Made by a program: the position numbers and the translations under genes
Notes under the pieces: generated by a model
Seen by the model: the letters and a program-made list of their open reading frames with translations, nothing else
Told to the model about the DNA's origin: nothing
Database searches by the model: none
Origin: DATFAS01 sp035254305
Lineage (GTDB): Bacteria; Bacillota; Bacilli; Aneurinibacillales; RAOX-1
Direction: 5' to 3'
DNA length: 47,967 nucleotides
NCBI GenBank assembly: GCA_035254305.1
Contig: DATFAS010000019.1
Location: 1 to 47,967 of the forward strand
Shown here: piece by piece, positions 43,188-47,967 of the stretch
How positions within the stretch are numbered: the stretch's first letter is position 1
Layout of the letters: every line of letters begins with the position of its first letter

Positions 43188-43649
43188 ATGACTGTGAGAT
43201 ACATCGATCCATTCCTCGAATCTGCCCAAATGGTTATTGAACAGGTTTGTAATATTTCCCCAACTAGAGGAGAGGTATTAATTAAAGATGTTCAGTTAGA
43301 GAAAGATCATCTATGGATTAAGATTGGTGTAATCGGTCAATTAGAAGGTGATATCATCTTCGGGTTGCATGAACAGGTTGCTTTAAGAATTATTTCTGCC
43401 ATGATGGGTGGCTTTTCAATTACTGAAATTGATGAGATTGGGAGAAGTGCCATATCTGAGTTAGGGAATATGATTTCAGGGAATGCGAGTAATCTGCTTT
43501 TCAATCAAGGGGTGAATATTGATATAACCCCACCCATGATTCTTGCTACCGAGGATATGGAGATAAACCATGGCACAGCCTACACAGTACCCTTACACTT
43601 AGAGGATATTGGGCAATTTCATATGCAGGTGATAAATTTAAAGCCGTAA
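43188..43649 (+). CDS. CheX-like CheY-P phosphatase family protein
   Basis: CheX fold protein, 153 residues. The signature active-site pattern E-x2-N is visible in SELGNMISGNASN (about 98-110), after GDIIFGL and an AMMGGFSITEIDEIGRSA region; C-terminal TVPLHLEDIGQFHMQV completes the CheX beta sheet. Members dephosphorylate CheY-P or act as stand-alone regulators of receiver domains. The ATG at 43188 has GAAGGAAGG upstream (43170-43178); the in-frame GTG at 43167 precedes it. No chemotaxis gene is adjacent, so the partner is elsewhere. Confidence 0.85.
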   Translation: MTVRYIDPFLESAQMVIEQVCNISPTRGEVLIKDVQLEKDHLWIKIGVIGQLEGDIIFGLHEQVALRIISAMMGGFSITEIDEIGRSAISELGNMISGNASNLLFNQGVNIDITPPMILATEDMEINHGTAYTVPLHLEDIGQFHMQVINLKP

Positions 43650-43673
43650 AGAATATTACAATAATGGATAGTG

Positions 43674-43697
43674 AAACCGGCCTTGGCCGGTTTTTCC
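43674..43697 (+). terminator. Terminator after the CheX-like gene
   Basis: AAACCGGCC / GGCCGGTTT, nine perfect pairs with a two-base loop extended by breathing, followed by TTTCC. It may act in both directions. Confidence 0.85.
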
Positions 43698-43749
43698 ATT
43701 TTTAATAATAGCTTTTATAATGGGAAAGACTATTCTAGAGGTGATTGGA

Positions 43750-44100
43750 ATGGTCGGGCTTAAAAAGATGGGAATAGGTCTTTTTACAGGGTTTATCAAT
43801 GGATTAATTGGTGTTGGAGGAACCCTTCTCGTACCTGCCCTAATTCATATACTTGGAACAGAAAGAAAAACAGCACATGGCACTTCACTCGCTATTATTT
43901 TCCCTATTTCTTTAATAAGCATTATTATCTATCGTAAATATGGCGTTATGCCGTATCGAATTGGGTTTTTGATTTCTATCGGTGGACTAATTGGAGGGTA
44001 TATTGGGGCAAAACTTCTTCGGCGGATTTCTACTCTTTGGTTAAAAAGAATTTTTGCCACATTGATGATCTATGCTGGGATCCGAATGTTATGGACGTAA
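43750..44100 (+). CDS. Half-length TauE/SafE-family membrane protein, N half
   Basis: 116 residues from the ATG at 43750 (SD TAGAGGTGA, 43735-43743); an ATG at 43720 adds 10 residues but has no SD. Four hydrophobic segments. The family motif FINGLIGVGGTLLVPALI (about 15-32) and AHGTSLAI (about 42-49) mark it as one repeat of the TauE/SafE sulfite/anion exporter family, normally about 250 residues from an internal duplication. It overlaps the second half by 10 bases in another frame, so the two are made as separate coupled polypeptides rather than by a recent frameshift. Substrate unknown. Confidence 0.8.
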   Translation: MVGLKKMGIGLFTGFINGLIGVGGTLLVPALIHILGTERKTAHGTSLAIIFPISLISIIIYRKYGVMPYRIGFLISIGGLIGGYIGAKLLRRISTLWLKRIFATLMIYAGIRMLWT

Positions 44101-44480
44101 TCGAAGTGCTGGGCTTTTCAGCTTTAGGTCTTTGTATGGGGACTCTCTCCGGGTTGGGGTTAGGTGGTGGGAAGATTCTTATCCCTGTTCTTGTGTTATT
44201 TACTACTGTTAACCAAGCACAAGCACAAGGGATCACGCTTCTTTCCTTCATTCCGATTGCTATTGTAGCGATTATGACGCATATGAAAGAAAAAAACATA
44301 GATTGGTCTCTCGTCGGATGGGTTGTTGTTGGGGGAGGATTTGGTTCGTTGTGTGGCTCCATTGTAGCAATGAAAATTTCTTTAGAACATCTCAGAACTG
44401 TTTTTGGCATCTTCCTCATTGCACTTGGAATATTTGAATGGGTTGTGAAAGATCACATGAAGAAACGATTCACCCATTGA
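44091..44480 (+). CDS. Half-length TauE/SafE-family membrane protein, C half
   Basis: 129 residues from the ATG at 44091. Repeats the same motif pattern, GTLSGLGLGGGKILIPVLVL (about 18-37) and AQGITLLSFIP (about 46-56), with four hydrophobic segments and a basic KKRFTH tail. Reading frames upstream of 44091 overlap the first half and have no SD. Together with the previous gene it would make one complete eight-segment transporter as a heterodimer. Each half carries its own glycine motif, which argues that both are functional. Confidence 0.8.
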   Translation: MDVIEVLGFSALGLCMGTLSGLGLGGGKILIPVLVLFTTVNQAQAQGITLLSFIPIAIVAIMTHMKEKNIDWSLVGWVVVGGGFGSLCGSIVAMKISLEHLRTVFGIFLIALGIFEWVVKDHMKKRFTH

Positions 44481-44529
44481 GAACCCACTGAATATACTGT
44501 GGGCGCAGGCCCAATCCCGCAGGAGTCCG

Positions 44530-44558
44530 CACCGCAAACCATGCCCAGTCATAGAATA
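44530..44558 (+). promoter_or_regulatory. Sigma-K promoter of gerE
   Basis: CACC (44530-44533), 16 bases, CATAGAATA (44550-44558) match the sigma-K pattern mACm-N16-CATAnnnTA at every fixed position. gerE is known to be transcribed by sigma-K RNA polymerase in the mother cell. Confidence 0.88.
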
Positions 44559-44615
44559 TTAGTGACTGTATCCTTAGCCTTGTTATTGAGCCCGTAGCAA
44601 GGAGGGGTGGCAATA

Positions 44616-44846
44616 TTGAAGGGAAACGATCAGAAAGCGAAACCGTTACTCACTAATCGTGAGAGAGAAGTATTCGAGCTATTAGTACAGGACAAAACCA
44701 CAAAAGAGATTGCAAAGCAGTTATTCATTAGTGAAAAAACTGTGCGTAATCATATTAGCAATGTGATGCAAAAGCTTGGCGTAAAAGGAAGAGCACAGGC
44801 TGTTGTGGAATTGCTAAAATGTGGAGAACTACGTTTTCCCGAATAA
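44616..44846 (+). CDS. gerE: Spore coat regulator GerE (LuxR-type)
   Basis: Late mother-cell transcription factor for coat genes. 76 residues, essentially one LuxR/FixJ DNA-binding domain: LTNREREVFELLVQDKTT (about 13-30), EIAKQLFISEKTVRNHISNVMQKL (read as EIAKQLF, SEKTVRNHISN). Nearly the same as B. subtilis GerE (74 residues). The TTG at 44616 is chosen because its N-terminus aligns with the B. subtilis start and AAGGAGG (44599-44605) lies at a proper distance; the GTG at 44607 is too close to that SD. Sigma-K promoter upstream, terminator downstream. Confidence 0.95.
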   Translation: MKGNDQKAKPLLTNREREVFELLVQDKTTKEIAKQLFISEKTVRNHISNVMQKLGVKGRAQAVVELLKCGELRFPE

Positions 44847-44874
44847 TGTTTTATAAAAGCTAGTATTGAAACTT

Positions 44875-44908
44875 TGCCCCTTTATTTCCAAGTGAAGGGG
44901 CATTTTTG
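44875..44908 (+). terminator. Terminator of gerE
   Basis: TGCCCCTT / AAGGGGCA stem with a 12-base loop, followed by TTTTTG. Confidence 0.85.
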
Positions 44909-45019
44909 TGTGAAGATGAAGTCATTAGTGCATATTTGAACTTAAGTGTGAAATAAATTTGACATTTTTTTTAACAACTCAATAAAAATTTATAGAATGA
45001 GAATGATAATGTAAATCAA

Positions 45020-45049
45020 TTGTAACAATTATCCTACTCACGTTATGAT
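45020..45049 (+). promoter_or_regulatory. Candidate promoter of the c-di-GMP leader
   Basis: TTGTAA (45020-45025), 18 bases, TATGAT (45044-45049). It would start about 25 bases before the first aptamer. An alternative is TTGACA at 44959-44964 with TAAAAA at 18 bases. A 12-bp palindrome, TATAGTACTATA (45052-45063), lies between promoter and aptamer. Confidence 0.45.
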
Positions 45050-45082
45050 ACTATAGTACTATAAAGTTATACAGTGATAGCA

Positions 45083-45233
45083 ACGACAAATCGATAAAGG
45101 CAAACTTATCGAAAGATAAGGACGCAAAGCCACGGGTCTAAGGTTAAATAAACTATGATCGCCGGGTTACCGAAATTGTGTTAATCCATATTTGCATGGA
45201 CATAACCATTCCAATTTCGGAATGGTTTTTTTC
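45083..45233 (+). promoter_or_regulatory. c-di-GMP-I (GEMM-I) riboswitch 1 with terminator
   Basis: Aptamer at 45083-45180: GGCAAAC (45099-45105), a P2 stem capped by a GAAA tetraloop, GACGCAAAGCCACGGGTCTAAGG block (45121-45143, key parts GACGCAAAGC and ACGGGTCTAAGG), then CGCCGGGTTACCGAA. The terminator AACCATTCC / GGAATGGTT (45204-45227) has a T run. CCGAAATTG in the 3' arm of P1 (45170-45178) is exactly complementary to CAATTTCGG in the terminator (45212-45220), which gives an antiterminator. Ligand-stabilised P1 should therefore favour termination: an OFF switch. Confidence 0.95.
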
Positions 45234-45271
45234 TTTTTTATAGTGATTTCTAAGTGAGGAAGGAGTGAATC

Positions 45272-45289
45272 ATGGAAAAGAAGTATTAA
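45272..45289 (+). CDS. Five-codon ORF (MEKKY) between the two riboswitches
   Basis: ATG GAA AAG AAG TAT TAA with GAGGAAGGAG just upstream (45257-45265), a spacing suited to initiation. It sits after terminator 1 and before aptamer 2. It could be a leader peptide or the remnant of a gene whose body was lost after riboswitch duplication. Evidence is the SD and position only. Confidence 0.3.
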   Translation: MEKKY

Positions 45290-45326
45290 AGTCATAGTTC
45301 ATTGTTGTTAACAAGGATTTTTATTT

Positions 45327-45420
45327 TGACAATCGAAAATGGCAAACTCATCGAAAGATGAGGACGCAAAACTACGGGTCTAAGGTTTTAAACTACGATC
45401 GCCGGGTTACCGAAATTGTG
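45327..45420 (+). promoter_or_regulatory. c-di-GMP-I (GEMM-I) riboswitch 2
   Basis: Second aptamer with the same conserved blocks: GGCAAAC (45341-45347), GAAA-capped P2, GACGCAAAACTACGGGTCTAAGG (45363-45385, key parts GACGCAAAAC and CGGGTCTAAGG), and CGCCGGGTTACCGAAATTGTG identical to copy 1 (45400-45420). No terminator follows it. The SD of the downstream gene (GGGAGGGG, 45443-45450) is only about 22 bases away; TTCCA (45424-45428) can weakly pair with TGGGA of that SD, so control of translation is possible. Confidence 0.94.
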
Positions 45421-45454
45421 TTATTCCACTTATTTAAAGATTGGGAGGGGTAGC

Positions 45455-47967
45455 ATGTTTCGATTGCTCCAAATTGGTGATATGAATAGGAACATCCTAA
45501 ATTGGTTCCATCTATTTTTTCTAATTCTGCTGGTTGCTGCAACAATGCTCACACATTATTACATTGACGGTGTATTATTACTCCATGATTATACGACTTC
45601 GGTTGCTTTAATTTTCCTTGGATGGTTACTTAGTAAAAAATATAGTGTAATGCAAAAAGAAATTGATGAGAAACAGGAAGAATTAGAAACAAATTTCAAA
45701 CAGCTTTATACATTAATTGACTCAACCTCTGATTTTATTGTTTTAAAAGATGGGGAAGGAAAATGGCTAGTAGCCAATCAGATGGCGGTTAAGCTTTTTC
45801 AATTAGGTGGTATTTCATGGAGGGGAAAGTCAAGTAAAGAATTGTCACCTTATAGTTCGATCAATTCGGATTTATTGTCGGAGGGTGGTTTATCAGAGAA
45901 TAAGGCATGGAAACGCAGAGAATTATATCGCTTTGAACAGAAATTTAAAAATTTGGACGGGAACGATATTGTTTTCGATATCGTAAAAGTTCCAGTATTC
46001 GATGCGGATTTTCAGCGAAAAGGTATGGTGGTCATCGGCCGAGATATCACAGAACATAAAAAAGTGAAAGAAAAGTTACAGGATATAAACGTACAAATGA
46101 AAGCCATCATTCTTTCTTCACCGTTAGCCATCATTTCACTAGCTCTAGATGGAACGGTTATGAGTTGGAACCCTGCAGCAGAAAAAATGTTTGGTTGGAC
46201 AGAACAAGAGACAGTTGGTCAACTCTACCCACTTCTTCCTGATGCATATGAACAAAAAGCTTTAGTGGAGGAGTTTATCCTAAACGATAATGATAAAACG
46301 GAAGTTGAGGTCACCCGTAAGAAAAAAGATGGGACACATATAGATGTAAGTATATCAACAGCTCATCTATATGACAGTGATCAACATACGATCGGCATGA
46401 TTGCTATATTTTCTGATATTACTGAACGTAATAGAGCTCTAAAAAATCTAAAGGATATTCAATTTGCTTTAGACGAATCAGCGATCGTTACAATTTCCGA
46501 TTATAAAGGGATAATTATTTATGCAAATGATAAAATTTGCGAGATCTCAAAGTATGAGAAGGAAGAATTGATTGGGAGTAATCACCGCATAGTTAATTCA
46601 AATTATCATTCCAATGAGTTCTTCCGAGATCTATGGGAAACCATCAAAAGCGGGAAGGTTTGGCATGGTGAAGTTCGAAACAAAGCCAAAGATGGTTCTG
46701 TTTATTGGGTTGATACTACGATTGTTCCGATTATGGAGGAGAAAAGCGGGCATTATCAATATGTTTGTATTCGAAGCGATATTACGGAGAGGAAGTTAGT
46801 AGAAGAAAAGATTTATCAGATGGCATTTCACGATCCATTAACAGATTTACCGAATCGAAGGCTCTTTAATAAACAACTTATTGAAACCTTAAATAAGGCA
46901 AAGGAGCAAAACTTTAAGTTTGCTATTATGATGATTGACCTTAAACGATTTAAAGTCATTAATGATTCGTTTGGTCATGATGTGGGAGACACTCTTTTAC
47001 AGCAAGTTGCTAAACGATTGTACGCTGTAATTCCTCACGATCATTTAATCGCAAGGGTTGGTGGGGATGAATTCATGTTACTTACACCTCCTATTCATTG
47101 GTTTGAGACGATTCATCTTACGGCTGATGCTATTTTAAGTCAGTTTATAGAACCGTTTTGGTTAAATGGCCGTGAAATCTATATTACTCCTACTATAGGA
47201 ATTTCCATGTTTCCAGATCATGGAACGGAATTAGATGTACTAACGAAACGAGCGGATCTGGCACTGTATCATGGGAAAAAATATCTTGAACAAAAATACC
47301 ATGTTTTCAAATCGGATATGGACATTCAAAGTACGAATTTAATTACTAAAAATATACGTGAGGTGGATATTCTTACATTGGAGAGTGAGCTTCGAAAGGC
47401 TATAAGTCATCATGAACTTGAATTATATTTCCAGCCTCAAGTGAATATTCAAACCCAACAAATCGTGGGAATGGAGGCACTAATAAGGTGGAAACATCCA
47501 AAATGGGGAATGATTTCTCCAGCCGATTTTATTCCTTTAGCAGAAGAAACTGGTCTGATCATCCCAATTGGAAAACAGGTTCTAGAAGAGGCATGTTGGC
47601 AAAATAAAAAATGGCAGGATGAAGGTTATAAGCCATTCAAAATAGTAGTTAATCTGTCAACCAAGCAGTTTCTACAGCTAAATCTTGTTGAAATGATTAA
47701 TGAAACATTACAAACAACAGGCCTTGAACCCCAATGGTTAGAATTAGAGATAACGGAGAGTTCAATCATGGAGGATACGGAATATGCCATCGATGTACTA
47801 AATCAATTTTGCACACTAGGCATTCAAATCGCCATAGATGATTTTGGAACGGGGTATTCTTCCTTAAGCTACTTGAAGAAGTTTCCTATACATGCCCTGA
47901 AAATTGATCAATCTTTTATTAGGGAACTCCCATATGATCACGATGATAAAAATATTGTTTTGGCGAT
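45455..47967 (+). CDS. PAS-GGDEF-EAL c-di-GMP turnover protein (3' end outside the window)
   Basis: The frame stays open from ATG 45455 (SD GGGAGGGG) to the window edge, about 837 residues. Order: two hydrophobic spans (about 16-34 and 42-62), coiled linker, three PAS/PAC domains (about 80-205, 215-330, 335-450, each ending in an ITE-type motif such as GRDITEH and RSDITERK), GGDEF domain (about 455-615) with intact GGDEF in ARVGGDEFML, and EAL domain from about 645 with GMEALIRWKHP, NLSTKQF, ITESS and DDFGTGYSSL. The position of the inhibitory RxxD site reads PHDH, so that site seems missing. Both catalytic signatures are intact, so it may make and degrade c-di-GMP. Preceded by two c-di-GMP riboswitches. 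Confidence 0.93.
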   Translation, partial: MFRLLQIGDMNRNILNWFHLFFLILLVAATMLTHYYIDGVLLLHDYTTSVALIFLGWLLSKKYSVMQKEIDEKQEELETNFKQLYTLIDSTSDFIVLKDGEGKWLVANQMAVKLFQLGGISWRGKSSKELSPYSSINSDLLSEGGLSENKAWKRRELYRFEQKFKNLDGNDIVFDIVKVPVFDADFQRKGMVVIGRDITEHKKVKEKLQDINVQMKAIILSSPLAIISLALDGTVMSWNPAAEKMFGWTEQETVGQLYPLLPDAYEQKALVEEFILNDNDKTEVEVTRKKKDGTHIDVSISTAHLYDSDQHTIGMIAIFSDITERNRALKNLKDIQFALDESAIVTISDYKGIIIYANDKICEISKYEKEELIGSNHRIVNSNYHSNEFFRDLWETIKSGKVWHGEVRNKAKDGSVYWVDTTIVPIMEEKSGHYQYVCIRSDITERKLVEEKIYQMAFHDPLTDLPNRRLFNKQLIETLNKAKEQNFKFAIMMIDLKRFKVINDSFGHDVGDTLLQQVAKRLYAVIPHDHLIARVGGDEFMLLTPPIHWFETIHLTADAILSQFIEPFWLNGREIYITPTIGISMFPDHGTELDVLTKRADLALYHGKKYLEQKYHVFKSDMDIQSTNLITKNIREVDILTLESELRKAISHHELELYFQPQVNIQTQQIVGMEALIRWKHPKWGMISPADFIPLAEETGLIIPIGKQVLEEACWQNKKWQDEGYKPFKIVVNLSTKQFLQLNLVEMINETLQTTGLEPQWLELEITESSIMEDTEYAIDVLNQFCTLGIQIAIDDFGTGYSSLSYLKKFPIHALKIDQSFIRELPYDHDDKNIVLA

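Noticed and set aside
46614..46799. 61-codon frame inside the PAS-GGDEF-EAL gene
   Set aside because: Out of frame with a clear large coding region; no SD.

Overview
This window is about 48 kb of a spore-forming member of the Bacillales (Firmicutes). The evidence is direct: two small acid-soluble spore proteins (sspI and an alpha/beta-type SASP), a SpoVAF/GerA-type spore germination protein, gerE behind a recognisable sigma-K promoter, strong AGGAGG-type ribosome sites with frequent TTG/GTG starts, and riboswitch classes typical of Firmicutes (T-box, lysine, c-di-GMP-I). Gene order from sspI to gerE follows the Bacillus subtilis block sspI-ysgA-pheST-zapA-yshB-mutSB-yshE-lcfA-fadR-fadB-etfBA-trxA-uvrC-lysC-yslB-sdhCAB-gerE, with several deviations. 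A csaB/DUF5693 cell-wall block points to a Paenibacillus/Brevibacillus-like lineage rather than B. subtilis itself, but the genus cannot be fixed from the sequence alone. No transposase, prophage, tRNA, rRNA or CRISPR array was seen.

Layout. (1) 1-4.85 kb: a branched-chain amino acid operon, T-box(Leu)-ilvB-ilvH-ilvC-leuB, ending in a terminator; leuA, leuC and leuD are not here. (2) 4.9-8.2 kb: a B12-binding radical SAM enzyme and an M42 metallopeptidase, followed by a gene-free stretch with a three-copy 26-bp repeat. (3) 8.2-15.6 kb: ilvA (minus strand) behind an Ile T-box, sspI, a Ktr-type RCK protein, an rRNA methyltransferase, then a Phe T-box with pheS-pheT. (4) 15.7-19.95 kb: zapA-cvpA, an alpha/beta SASP, mutS2 and a DUF350 membrane protein; rnhC and polX of the B. 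subtilis order are absent. (5) 20.0-27.8 kb: an insertion relative to B. subtilis: a 28-residue membrane peptide, a secreted phosphodiester glycosidase, a membrane-anchored flavoprotein with SLH-like C-terminal repeats, a DUF5693 membrane protein, csaB, a small minus-strand gene and an LCP ligase. (6) 27.8-34.5 kb: a SpoVAF homologue, then the fatty acid degradation set lcfA, fadR (with a perfect FadR operator), fadB, etfB, etfA. (7) 34.6-42.7 kb: trxA, uvrC, lysine riboswitch-lysC (with an internal beta-subunit start), yslB, sdhCAB. (8) 42.7-45 kb: an unknown gene, a CheX-like protein, a split TauE/SafE transporter pair and gerE. (9) 45-48 kb: two tandem c-di-GMP-I riboswitches, a five-codon ORF between them, and a PAS-GGDEF-EAL protein running off the right edge.

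How it fits together. RNA regulation dominates: three T-boxes with three different specifiers (CTC Leu, ATC Ile, TTC Phe), a lysine riboswitch and two c-di-GMP riboswitches. The csaB block probably builds or remodels the pyruvylated secondary cell wall polymer that SLH-domain proteins bind. The most interesting regions are that block, with its exported flavoprotein, and the tandem c-di-GMP riboswitches in front of a c-di-GMP turnover enzyme, which should form a feedback loop.
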